64,000 nucleotides of DNA, taken from Brachypodium distachyon. Its lineage: Eukaryota > Streptophyta > Magnoliopsida > Poales > Poaceae. A program made the translations under genes and the position numbers. Location of the stretch: the NCBI RefSeq assembly GCF_000005505.3, contig NC_016134.3, forward strand, positions 34,100,150 to 34,164,149, read 5' to 3'. The notes beneath the pieces were generated by a model. That model worked only from the letters and a program-made list of their open reading frames with translations, was not told the origin of the DNA and ran no database searches. Positions 51,701 to 62,842 of this stretch are shown piece after piece (the stretch's first letter is position 1; every line of letters begins with the position of its first letter).

Positions 51701-53443
51701 TTAGTCCTCTTAGGATATATATTTAAGGTGTTTAGACTTGTATTTTATTTCTGGACTGCTCTAGAAATAAAGTGTCTGTAATCTGAGAATCCTAATTAGT
51801 AGCTACTTAAGAATAGTGATTTGTGCAGAATCTTCCTTAGCTATTCTTGCTGCTTAGACTAGTGTTTTATTTTGTGAAACTGTTGTAGTAGTAGTGGCTG
51901 TAGTCCGAGGCAGATAAATACTTAGAAACTGCATTCGTTGTTCTTGCTGCACATTTCAGCAACCTGCAAATGCAGAGAGTGAGGAATAGGAATGGCACTA
52001 TAGCAGCATTGCTAGGATGTCAGCACTCAAGCAGACCTTTACATTTATTTCCTCCTGGAGCTATCACTGCTCTGCAGTTACCCTAGATCTGACATTTACT
52101 GGCCTGAAAGTGACAGATCTTGTTCTACTGAATAATGATATGGCACCTAAGCTAACTTGATTTTGGTTCCAGTCACAGCTACTACTTACTTACTGCTTTT
52201 GCTCTCTTTAGTAAAAAAAGTTGCTAGTTCTGACTCCTGGTCATAATTGCGACCAACATGGGGAAGGGGAAGGCTGAAAATCTTGCTGTACACGCTTGGG
52301 CGTGTGTAAAACCTCAGCATCAAAAGAGCAAGTTTTTCTTTTGTAAAATGTCTCTGTTTCTCATTGCTCCGAGCGAAGACAATGTCTCGTGTTAAAATCT
52401 CTTTGATTGTCATGCACAGAGGGGAAAATAGTAACCAGTTAAGAATACTGATAGGCAACATAACAATGCATTGCGCACCTTGAGCTGGCCCTGCTGTAGA
52501 AACCGGCATTGATGCAGGTACCACCGCCCAGCACCCTTGCCCGGGCATTGATGACTCCATCGGTGGAGACGAAGGCCTGAGATGCTGAGTCCGGCGCCAT
52601 ATTGCTCAGGCCAATGTGGAAGTTCTCCATATAGGAGACGTTGCGGTTGCCATAAGGTGATCCACCTCTCTCCAGCAGCAGCACCTTGTACTTGAGCGAC
52701 AATGTCGCTGCCAGGGGACAGCCGGCGGTGCCCCCGCCGATGACAATGTAGTCGTACGTCGCGTGGCGCGTTGTGGGGAAACTGCTTGCTTTCTCCAAAG
52801 AAGGAAGATTTTTCAGCGTGAATGGCTGCTTGGCCGCGCCTTTCCCTGCAGGTACAAGTGTTTCATACTGTTGTCATTACCTGCTTTAAGTTTCCAAATT
52901 CTATCTTAGCTTTGTCTTTGATGAAAGGATGTCCTGATCTAGTTGAGCTAATGTACTTATTATTCCTCAAAAAATGAACTTATTACTATTCATCAGGGTA
53001 TCATGCTATCTAGGACGGGATAACAGATTATTAACAGATGCACCTTTTTATAGCATATCCTTTTGTACATTTCAACATATCATTTTCTTTCTAAAATATA
53101 TAAGATTAGAATAATGCATGGTCTTCTCTGTCCAAAAAAAGGAAACGAAAGAACATTGTCCGAGGAGACAACTACTGGAACCAAAATGTCGAAGGAGCCA
53201 AGTCACGCTGATTGAGCAAGTTACATAATCTCACAGCATTTTAAGTTCTTCATTGGAAAGGTGAAGCAGAAGTGTTTGGACTGAAGCAGAAATGCTTATA
53301 AAATACAGATAGGAAGAGACACAGATACAAATGCTTAAGAAACACAGATGGGAGAGGCCCGCACCTTGGGATAATCTGAAGAAGCAGAGGCATACTATGA
53401 CCCTGATGAAGGACGTGGATATCACTCTCCTGCTCGAAGCCAT
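48706..53443 (-). CDS. HOTHEAD-like GMC flavin oxidoreductase
   Basis: Six minus-strand exons, 53365-53443, 52479-52845, 50821-51134, 50356-50744, 48847-49418 and 48706-48760, give 591 residues, the usual length. Exon 1 encodes a secretion signal (basic start, then VIVCLCFF). The FAD-binding GGGTAG lies at 63-68, the first GMC signature in VLGGGTCINAGFYSRA, the second in GAIGSPQLLLLSGIGP. WHYHGGC at about 525-531 carries the catalytic histidine region, followed by GLRVIDGSTF and PGTNPQATVMMMGR. The last small exon supplies the typical end. HOTHEAD family members oxidise long-chain omega-hydroxy fatty acids for cutin and affect cuticle and organ fusion. Which family member this is cannot be told here. 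Confidence 0.93.
50075..50327. mobile_element. Stowaway-like MITE in a HOTHEAD-like intron
   Basis: Ends CCACCATTCCTAAATGTAAG and ATATTTAGGAACGGAGGGAG, TA at 50073-50074 and 50328-50329, paired internal CAAGTTTGACCAAG and CTTGGTCAAACTT. It sits about 28 bases inside the intron from the 5' splice site at 50355. Confidence 0.85.
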
Positions 53444-54890
53444 TGAACCTGAGAAGCACCTGCCTCCTCTCCGAAAGGACAGTGGCTCTACCTGTCTCCT
53501 TCCAGCTCTCGAGCTCACTCACCGGACTTGAACCTGCTTATGTAGACGGCGCCGGAGGATTTGAAGCCAATAGAGCATGGTGTGTGCATTAAAGAGAGCT
53601 CACCAGCTGCAGTAACTGCTATTCAATGTAGAGGGAGCACTGGTCCGGTACAACTGTGATTTATGGACTTCATCAACCAACCAACCAATGCAAGGCTGCG
53701 TCGAAGGTACCCATACCACCCCCCTTCATTTACAAGAATGACTGTCGTCCCTCTCTCTCTCTCTCTCTCCCAATTTTCTTATATTTCTCTGTGCCTATCT
53801 TTTTGCCGATTGGTTAAGCCAGCGCAGTAGTATTTAAAAAAAATGTTTAGTGCATTTTAAATTGCAGTCCTGTTCAGTAGATGCTGCCATTTATGGATGC
53901 CAGTCATTCCATAAAATGCTAGCTGTAGAAACTGTATGGTGCTATTTTAAATGTCAGTTGCAGAAAGCGTGCGCTGTCATCTTGATTTACCATTTGCATG
54001 AAATATATGCTTTGCTGACAAATCTTCCAGAGGCCTGAAGTACCAGACCATGGTTCAAGTGAACAATAGGAGTACATGCTTCTGCAGAGTTATTTTCTAT
54101 TTTCATTTCATTTCAATCCAAGCTAGTCAACATCCCTGAGAAATCAAGAGTTAAAAGGTGCAATATAATCTATTTCACGGAGTTACTGTCAGTATATGCA
54201 ATATAGTATTTCTTCTTGCAAATATTACTACTGATAATATGATGCATACTCAAGAAGCTAGTAGCCAAATAAAATTGACCAAGTATGTGACCTATGGTGT
54301 CCAATCTAGACTAAGGATTTACATTGGTCACATAAATAGCATTAATGATATTCTTTCAAGAAACAAATAGCACTAATGTATTGATGGCCATAGGAAGAGA
54401 GTATGTGATATTAAAATGTTGCAGTATTCCTCTGGTTAGGGTGTCGTAGTACATCACATTTCTCAAGACTGTCAGGATCAACATAACTGGTCTTGGCACA
54501 ATGCTGGCATTGAACCCTGATGTTCATTGCACCGTGCTCACTTGTCAGTACCAGTAAAAAGCAATTAGACACCCACATACGCTTTCAATTAACACACACG
54601 AAAAGAGTGAAACCTAAAGTAGCACAACTACCTCGACGTTTCTAGGTTGCTCTTTCCATTCCCCTGCTACCATGGAACCTGTGAGTTGAAAAGAGTAAAA
54701 GGTAATGCATACTATTTACAGATACGCCAGCTGCATGCGCACTACCTCTGCCCTCTTTTCTTTCCATGCATCCTTAACTTGCGAGTTGAGAAGAGAAGCG
54801 TGAAATATTAACTAGAGACTGCTGCCTTTCCAAGTTACAGTCTGGTTTACCTTCCTTTTTTTTCCCTTCTATAATCGTGTCTGTTTATCT
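53444..54890. other. Upstream region of the HOTHEAD-like gene, no gene seen
   Basis: Contains a CT microsatellite at about 53751-53771 that may belong to the promoter. The rest is AT-rich and featureless to me. Confidence 0.4.
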
Positions 54891-54898
54891 GTCTGCAG

Positions 54899-55017
54899 AT
54901 TTGAAGAAAGAGACATCCTCGACGTTTTGATGACCTCTGAAGGACAGAGGAGGTTTCACGATGGTGACGCTTACCAGCCTGCCCACAGGCAGTCTTCTCA
55001 TGGTACGAACTACAGGT
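54899..55017 (+). other. Orphan exon-like segment
   Basis: Between a clean acceptor (CTGTCTGCAG) and a donor (CTACAG before GTAAAT), one frame reads FEERDILDVLMTSEGQRRFH with no stop. No partner exon was found nearby. It could be a gene remnant or an exon of a poorly conserved transcript. Confidence 0.25.
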
Positions 55018-56300
55018 AAATAAATAAATATACACGACTACCCTTAGTTATTCAGAGACCGTTCCATCTGCACACACACACATGCCAAGTGCATGTATGC
55101 AGAAGCAGTGTAACAATAAACAAGCTGGGCCAAGTTCTCGCTCGCCATGCAGTTTACATTGACACGGCCTGGAAACGAGGATCAGAAATCATTCAGCCGC
55201 CCCTAGCGTAACGTAATGTACTACAGTAGTATCATCATCAGGATCCAGCAGGCTGCTCCATCGATCCCCCCTCTCTAGATTCCGAGTAGCAATCATCCAT
55301 CCATAAACCATAAATGGCAGCAAAACAAAGGCGTACTGATACTGCTAGCTAGTAGTGCATGGATCTCCCCTATTCTTTTAAGACCCCCGGCCGTCTTGTT
55401 TTCGTGTGAAGCAGCGCTTAAATACGCTGGTTATATCATTAAGGATCCTAATAATAAGATTAAAACAGTGGCAGGGGCCGATCGACGATGCAAGTCCTTA
55501 TTAACTCGTGTGGGGGCAATCCGCAACCCCCTCCCTGCCACGGCCTTGAATGGGGATCGCGAAATCGCAGACGGGGACCCTCCGGCTACAAGAAACCCAG
55601 CTCCAGCCACAACGCCGGGCCGGGTCACGGCGTACGAACGAACGAACGGTCCAGGATTGCCGAGATGGCCGCGGACAGTAGTTGCCAGTGTCGGTTTGCA
55701 GTTCCAGGGGGCGAGCGATTCACTGCTGGCTGTTGATGACGAAAACCGGTTGGCCGGAACTCGTCGACGTGAATGATGGCAGACTGGTGGATTGCTTATT
55801 TGCTTAGCTGTGCGATACGGTGCGGGCTTGAATGAGGAGGAGGAGGAGGAAGCTAGCGGAGCCGCAGGGGCCGGAGAGCACATGGGCAGCTGGGTAAGTG
55901 TATGCCTGTGCGCCCCAGGCGCTGGCTGCTTGCTTGCTCCCCGGTGCGGCTGCAACCACCCTGTCCGTGTATGTAGGTGTGGTCGCCGACGATGATGAAG
56001 CACAGGCATAGCACCGCCGTACCACCACCACCAGTCCACCGTGAGTCGACCGTAGCCCGGCCCCGATGCACGGGCCGCAAGAGTCCAAGACACGCACCCA
56101 GATTTGTGATTTCCCTTGGGGCTCGCCTGTGGAGTGTGGACCGGTCGGTGACGGTCCACGTTTGCCCACCATGGATTCGATTGGAACGGCCACCGGAATA
56201 CCCAAGACGGTGGTCATGTCGACATCCATTTTGTTTTTGTCCAAAAAGAAAAGAAAATTACAAGCAAGCCCGTCGTGCCCGCGAGTATGGGCCATTTGCC
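55018..56300. other. GC-rich intergenic, no supported gene
   Basis: From 55430 to 56290 several frames are open on both strands through GC composition, but none has a domain, repeat of splice sites or biased third positions that I can defend. CACACA and ACGAACGAACG microsatellites are present. Confidence 0.35.
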
Positions 56301-56304
56301 AATG

Positions 56305-56812
56305 TGCATAGGCGTTCAGTTATAACCGAAACTTCGGTTCGGTTCTTAGTTTTTTCACGAAATTCAGTTCTTCAAATATGATGATCGAAATCATCTTGAA
56401 AATTTTGATAACCGAAAGTTCGGTTTTCGGTTCTGAACGGAACTAGCCGAATATTCTCTTTACGGTAAAAAGATAGTACTGAAAACAGATTTAATTTGTT
56501 CAATCTTCCAATTGCAACATAAAAATAGATTTAAGTCTTACAAAGTTGCACGCAAAAATAAACACACATACATGGCAACAGCCATCAAGTATCATCTAAC
56601 ATGTAGTAAAAACATTAAATTTTGAAGATGACGGACAATGAACTTCGGTTCTTCGGGTTTTTCGGTTAACCGAAGCTAGAAACGGAAGAACCAAACAAAC
56701 TTCTGTTCTTCGAGTTTGCTGACCGAAGTTTTAAACGGTTCTCCGGTTTTGGTTCAATCGGCTTCGGTTTCTGGTTCTTCAGTGGTCGGTTTGGGTTTTT
56801 TGGTTTTAATGC
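56305..56812. repeat. CCGAA/TTCGG-rich palindromic repeat element
   Basis: Both ends are packed with short inverted motifs (AACCGAAACTTCGGTTCGG on the left, TTCGGTTAACCGAAG and GGTCGGTTTGGGTTTT on the right) around an AT-rich middle. The pattern is typical of a nonautonomous DNA transposon with self-complementary arms. Exact ends and target duplication were not resolved. Confidence 0.5.
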
Positions 56813-58340
56813 CCACCAGTACTTCCGACTACGGTGGGTTGCCGCGTGTAGGACTCCGGGCCTCCGGAGCGAGTTCTTCCTCACGCCGTAATCCCCTCTC
56901 CACCGGCTGGCCTCTGGCTCGGTGACACCGGTCACTGTCAAATGTCGAGGGCTGGGCTCACACCGCATGTACGGGGCGATGGTGGCTTGGAGTTCGGGTT
57001 GTAAATGGTGCCCGCTTACCGCCGTTTAGGTGCAGCACTGTAAAAACGAGGTGAAGAGAGCAACGCAGACAGCTTAGAAACGCGAGAAACGGGCTACGGC
57101 GTCATCTGACATCCCTACTTGGAGTTGCGGCCTGACGTTGTTTTGAGCGGCTGTCCATGCGGACAGGGCCAGGAGACCGTCAGTTCGGCATAGACTCTAG
57201 AAAAAAAAAACAAGTGAAAATGAGTTTACTAAACAATTAGTAAGATTCACATATTTATCTTCAAAAAGCTATGTCGATGGTAGCATGTGATGACAAGACC
57301 CTTATCCGTGTGCGCGCATATATGATGATGTGTGCGCGTACTCCGTATGTCTTCTGAATAAAAAAACCAAACACGTGACGTTGTCATGTTGGATGAATCA
57401 AGTTACTCCATTTATTAATCGACAAGAAGTTAGTACGGCCCAAGGACGCATTCTTGTTCGCCACATTAACTGGAATGGATTAATTGATGTTTGTTGCTGA
57501 GTCAAGGACTGCAAATGGTAAGGGTTTTATCGATAGGGATATTGCACGAATTGGGTTAGGTTTGGTTGGAGAAGCTCTACCATTAAACATTCCTCCAGCC
57601 TAATAATCTCAGGCTCTTGCACAAACATCCCTACTTGCTCAGTGCCATCAGCAGTCGGCCGTGCCCCTCCCCGGCGAAAGGGCGAAGTAGTACTCCTCGC
57701 CGCCTCTCGTTGCTCCAAAGACCTCGGGTCAAGGTGTATTTGTTGTGTTCTGCTTAATTATTTCCAAACCTGCACTTAAAATTTCGACTTATACTGGAGT
57801 ACATCAACACAGGACTTTTGTTCTATTTATTTTTTTGCGAATAACACAGGACTTTGTTACTACTTGAGCTGGAGATGCTAACAGCAAAGGCGGTCTCACA
57901 GTATGTACCAGACGCAGCACGTACGTGATATGGTGCGGTGGAATTTAATCACCTATCTGATTTTTCAAAGAGTTAATCACGGGGTTGAACTCATTGAAAA
58001 CATCACACGTCAACGTCGAGATTGAATGTGTCGTGGATTCCCAGCTTCATGTTCCAACTCCGAACGAACCTACTTAGAGCTAGCTAGGTCTGCACGGGGG
58101 CGATCCTTCCTTGTCACCTCGTGTACAGCTTTCTTTAAGGAGAAACGTAGGTCAGCACGGGACGGGATTGAATGTATCTGCCGCCAGCCCATCAGTCATT
58201 CCGAGCAAGTATTCAACCAAGGATGAGACCCCAGTACAAGTGTACAACTGTACAAGTAAAGATGTGCAGATCGAGAGGCACAATGTTGAAACAGAGCATG
58301 CATGTTTTTTTCTTCCGAAAAGGAACAGAGCATGCATGTA
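56813..58340. other. Intergenic, nothing recognised
   Basis: No open exons with splice support and no clear repeats on either strand. Confidence 0.4.
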
Positions 58341-58446
58341 CTTCCTATATTAAGTGTAAAAATATTACATGTATTTAGATTTTTTTTAGGTATAGATATA
58401 TTCATATTTTGACAAAGTTTAGACGTCTAGTATGGAATGGAAGGAG
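58341..58446. mobile_element. Degenerate Stowaway MITE
   Basis: The left end CTTCCTATATTAAGTG and right end TATGGAATGGAAGGAG are flanked by TA (58339-58340, 58447-58448). The interior resembles the 6868 element. Confidence 0.6.
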
Positions 58447-59229
58447 TACAACGGTGGTGTAGTGTACGACGGCAATGCAGCGCACGCTCGTGTTGATCGA
58501 GGAAAGGAAAGGTCCGTTGCCGCCTCCGGTGATGCACTCGCCGTCGGTGAGTAGGTTGGCCTAGGAGAGGCGAGGACTGGGAACAGGAATGAACTGATTC
58601 GCTCTTTGGTAATCACAGTCTAACCAAATTAGTAGCACGTGAGGCATTATCAGATCGAGTCGTGTTGGGGTTTTGGGCGATGTTTTCACAAATAATCCAC
58701 GAGATTACATGGACTACGATCCCAGTGGATTTTGTTCATGGACTTTCAATTATCGGAAACGCTCTGCACACGAAGAAATTGGTACGACGAAATTACCATG
58801 TTTCTGCACTTGTTCCCTTCCGCACGAGCTCCCAGCTTCATGCCCGTTCTTACTCCCCTCCCGGCTGCTGCACTTCCTCCAAAACACGCACACACCCCGG
58901 TTTTCAGTGTCCGCGCCTTGTAAAACTTGCCCGATTCTAAACGCTAATATTTGCATCCAAATGCATGCAACTCACCATAATATATAGAATTTGATCTCAG
59001 TTACAAACTGTCCGAGACAAGCTCTTCGACGGGACGACGGCAACATCGTGGCCATGGCCTGGAGAAGAAATTAACTTGACTAAAAATCATCCATTAATTT
59101 AAAAAGTCAGACGGACAAGGAGAAAAATCCTATGCGACCCTTGCATGAACGACCCAGTGTCTGGACCCAGTTTCATATCGCTGGATCAGCCGATCTAGTC
59201 ACGCTCAAATCCCAACTGAATTTGTTGGC

Positions 59230-59592
59230 ATGCTTGGTGAAGCTATTGCAATGCGCCATGCTTTAATTTTCGCTGAAGAAACTGGTTTTCAGAAGATTAT
59301 TGTGGCATCTGATTGTGCTAGTCTTATCAACAAAGTGAAAAGTCATGAAATTGATAGATCTTGTACAGGTGCCATAGTCTTCGACATTAAGAGTAAGGCT
59401 TCAAAGTTTAAATCCTGTTGTTTTACTCATGTTAGTCGATCTTGTAATGAGGCAGCTCATGTTTTAGCAAAATCTGCTGAACATGATGTACGGTCTTACT
59501 GGTTTAATGAGTCACCTGATATTATTAGGGCCATTGTATGTACTGAACAATCTCTATTTGCTTAATTGAAGCTGCCCATTATCTCAAAAAAA
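59230..59592 (+). mobile_element. 5'-truncated LINE insertion with RNase H tail
   Basis: A 363-bp insert is bounded by identical 16-bp duplications, AACTGAATTTGTTGGC (59214-59229 and 59593-59608), and ends in a run of A, the hallmarks of target-primed reverse transcription. An open frame (59230-59565) reads as an RVT_3-type RNase H fragment: EAIAMRHALIFAEETG, then VASDCASLI and THVSRSCNEAAHVLAK. The perfect duplication and intact frame suggest a young insertion. Confidence 0.92.
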
Positions 59593-60037
59593 AACTGAAT
59601 TTGTTGGCTCCTTCAGGTCAGATCGTGCGGTGAGTGTTTCGCAGGAGAGGTCGTATAGGATTATTTACCGACGGACAAGGACGACGGCGTGCTCTATTTC
59701 TCATCTTGTCGGGGTCGAAAGAACCTTTTTTATGATATGCTTTTACTTCTTTTCCTTATCACGTCCTTTCAGTCTGTCGTGGCAAATAGATGTATGTATC
59801 CCTTTGATCGATCCATCCAAGCATACATTGGTTCTTGTTGATTATTAAGCTATTTAAAACTGATGCTGCTTGGCTGTTCATCGATCGACGCAGAGACCGG
59901 GATATTCCTTCCTTTTTAAAATGTTTTTGAAATGGTGGTGTGCAAATCTAAAAGACTCTTATGTTTGCAATTGGGCTTGGGCTTTGGATATGCTTTGTTT
60001 TTATTGACCTCGGCTCTTCTCTCGAGCCTGTTAGCTA

Positions 60038-60288
60038 CTCCTTCTGTTCCAAAATATATAAATTTTGTTGACCGTCAAACTTTCTAAACTTTGACTAACT
60101 ATATAACGAAAAATATCAATATCTATTGTGTCAAATGAGGATTATTAGGTCCGCTGTGAAATATATTTTCATATTATCTTGGTTTGACATTCTATATGTT
60201 ATATTTTTCTTATGAACTTGGTCAAACTTTAGAAAGAGATAGCACTCAACAAAAGTTATACACCCTATATTTTGAAACAGAGGGAGGA
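60038..60288. mobile_element. Stowaway-like MITE
   Basis: It begins CTCCTTCTGTTCCAAAATAT and ends ATATTTTGAAACAGAGGGAG, with paired TTTGACTAAC-type and TTGGTCAAACTTT blocks. A TA flanks the left; the right edge is approximate. Confidence 0.7.
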
Positions 60289-60907
60289 TATAGTCATGGA
60301 GGTGAAGATAGAATTGTAAGGAAATCGTACCACAAACATCGTAAAATATAGCAACGTCACTCACCAATCCTGGAGTAAAAGCTAATGATCCCTCGCCGTC
60401 CCATCTCTTTGGTGGGACAGTGCCTTGGATCAGGACCCAACGAACGCTCACGTCTAAGAAAATACACAAACAGCTTAGAATTACAGCACAAAACAATTTA
60501 ACCACGCATGACTCTCAAACCAAAGTTATATAACTCTAGAATCAGGCACAACACGAAATTGTACCACAATAAAGTTCACACATGGCACATAAATAAAGGT
60601 ATAAGATATAGGGTGTGGCGTTGGGACAAAATTGACAAACAGTTACTCCGTGAATACATGGTTTATGTGGCATGACATCACGTTTAAAAATACTTGCTTA
60701 TAATTGTGATTTTGCATCACATAGACCACATAGAAACAGAGTAGCTGTCGCTCAAACTTTGTCTAAACAAATCAAAATAACCTTGGCATTTTACAAGGGA
60801 GGAAGTAGGTGCTTAGCCGCAAGACAAAAATGCCTCCACCTGGACTCAACCAAATGCTACTGGTATTTAGCCGCACAAGACACAAATTCCTCCACCTACT
60901 CAAGTAC

Positions 60908-62493
60908 TCAACCAAATACTACTTTCTTAACTTTCGTGACACAGTAGGCAAGGCCTGCGATCCCAGAGACCACGATGATAGCACCTATACACGCAGCCCT
61001 ACGTTCCGCGTACCTGTAGATAAAGGAGCCACAATTAGGTTAACTAGAGAACGTCAAAATGTTATCTAACCACAAGAATGATCTTAAATATTCCCCGCAA
61101 AAAAAAAGTGATCTTAAATACACGAAACAAAGTATACTTGTACTTACATAGCATCACGCTCGTCCTTCTGTTGCCTTGCAACTATGATTTTTTCTAGCCT
61201 TTCTCCATTACTAATCATGATCTTTTCCATTTCATCTAGTTGCATATAAATGCGTTCCTCAGGAGACATCAACCTCTGCGGGATATGCCCTTTCCGTCCT
61301 GACTTGTCGAGTCTTGCAACATGATGTGAGAGAGAATTCTGGGTATACATGAAAGATGGATTTGTATTAGAATCAACTTTGGAGCACATTAATATACTCC
61401 CTCCGATAGACGCTTTTTAAGCGTAAATACATTCATATATGGACAAATTTGAGACAATTAATATAGATCGGAGGAAGTAGTATATTTCCATGTTTCTTCG
61501 CTGTAAGGCCAGGTATGTGTGTGTGTAGGAACAACATGCCAATTGGCAAATACTCCATCTGTTTCGAAATACAAGGCCAATGCAAGATTTGACTATTACT
61601 CCAGTATGTTACTTAGTTCCCAAATATAATATGTTTAGGTTTGTCCCAAGTCAAACTACTTCAAATTTGACCGAGTTTATAGAAAAATTACTAACATCTA
61701 TAATTCTAAATTAGTTTTATTAAATCTGGCATGATAAGTATTTTCATAGTTATTTCCGTTACGTTTTCATAATGGAAAGGGGAGGAATCGCGGGTTGAAA
61801 AACAATTTTAGTACACTTGTTTTATATCATAAAAATTAGTACTCCTTCCGTCACAAAATAAATGACGTGGATTTGTATAGATTGTTATACAAATCCACGC
61901 ATTTATTTCTGGACGAAGGAAGTACATTTTTCTATATAAACGTGGTGAAAATTCTAAAAGTAACTTGAGTAGGACAAAGTTAGAGCACATCCTATATTTT
62001 GGAAAGGAGGGAGTATATACCATAAATTAATTTCACAACATTAACGACAATTTTACATGATCAATATATGCACTTCTGACAACAGCCACGGCTCTGTATC
62101 CTCTATATATGTTCCCTAACTTAATGGTCTTCCTCCAAGTTCTTGGATGTACGGAGAAATTAATATCAAAACAAGACCAAACGGGCACCAGATTTACACA
62201 GAAACTGACTTCAGAATATGAGACTAAAGATTTCTAACCTCTCAATTCCATGGGGAAAAAAAAAGACGAATTCGATATCTTTGACAGATTCATACAGGGA
62301 TCAGGGGATAGAATTGATAGGAATAGATGCATCGAAAGAGGATGATTACCTCGATCGGTTCGATCCCATCGGAGCTGGAGAAGCGCGAAGTTTGCGTCAG
62401 CGACTGGGCCAAGAGCCGATGCTTCCCGTCGAGTACACGCGGGACGGACTGGCTGAACGCCCGGCAGCCGGATCGGAGCACCATCGACGCCAT
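60908..62493 (-). CDS. Small, probably mitochondrial, single-pass membrane protein
   Basis: Three minus-strand exons, 62350-62493, 61148-61338 and 60908-61013, give 146 residues. The N-terminus (MASMVLRSGCRAFSQSV, then RFSSS) is rich in Arg and Ser with no acidic residues, typical of mitochondrial targeting. The middle is hydrophilic with EERIYMQLDEMEKIM and ERLEKIIVARQQ, likely helical. Residues about 120-138 (CIGAIIVVSGIAGLAYCV) form one membrane span, followed by a short basic tail. I do not recognise the family. It starts 350 bases from the divergent CWF19L1-like gene and probably shares its promoter. A second in-frame Met lies three codons later. Confidence 0.75.
61397..61477. mobile_element. 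Stowaway MITE
   Basis: Ends CTCCCTCCGATAGACGC and ATATAGATCGGAGGAAG, TA on both sides. It lies in the upstream intron of the small mitochondrial-protein gene. Confidence 0.75.
61612..62013. mobile_element. Older Stowaway-like MITE carrying a nested one
   Basis: Outer ends CTTAGTTCCCAAATATAATA and CCTATATTTTGGAAAGGAGG pair. A TA flanks each side. The element at 61842-61922 is inserted inside. A further partial Stowaway end lies at about 61551. Confidence 0.6.
61842..61922. mobile_element. Nested Stowaway hairpin
   Basis: 81 bp with arms CTCCTTCCGTCACAAAATAA and its near complement ending GGACGAAGGAAG. The central GTGGATTTGTATA pairs with TATACAAATCCAC. TA at 61840-61841 and 61923-61924. Confidence 0.88.
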
Positions 62494-62842
62494 TGTTTTG
62501 GAGATCACTACTTTTTTGGGGACGGGGATCCTACGTCCTACTTGCAACTTGCCAAGGATCTCTACTAGGGTCGAGGTATTTTCGGTCGCCCGAGGAGGCG
62601 AGGCGTCCTACATAATTTTGTCTTAGCCTTTTTTTTTTTGAGCGATTGTCTTAGCCAAAAGTCCATGCCAAACGGAGCGATATGCTGGGCTAGGTAGGCC
62701 GCACCGGGCCAGTCGACACGAGAGGCAAAACCTTGCCTACCTGGACCTCGGCCTAGGCCCAGGCCCAGTAATAATTGGTAACAGATCCAGAAGCACCCCA
62801 CTGGCCCCCCTCGTCGTCCTCCTAGCGAAACCAAAACTCCTG
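62494..62842. promoter_or_regulatory. Divergent promoter with paired GGCCCA boxes
   Basis: The 349 bases between two head-to-head start codons contain GGCCCA at 62756-62761 and 62762-62767 and further GGGC motifs. Site II-like boxes and the small spacing suggest one bidirectional promoter for the small mitochondrial-protein gene and the CWF19L1-like gene. Confidence 0.5.

Noticed and set aside
53751..53771. CT microsatellite
   Set aside because: Ordinary simple repeat; at most a core-promoter pyrimidine patch.
55431..56295. Minus-strand frame of 242 codons and neighbours
   Set aside because: Length is explained by GC content; no domain, no signal and equally open frames on the other strand.
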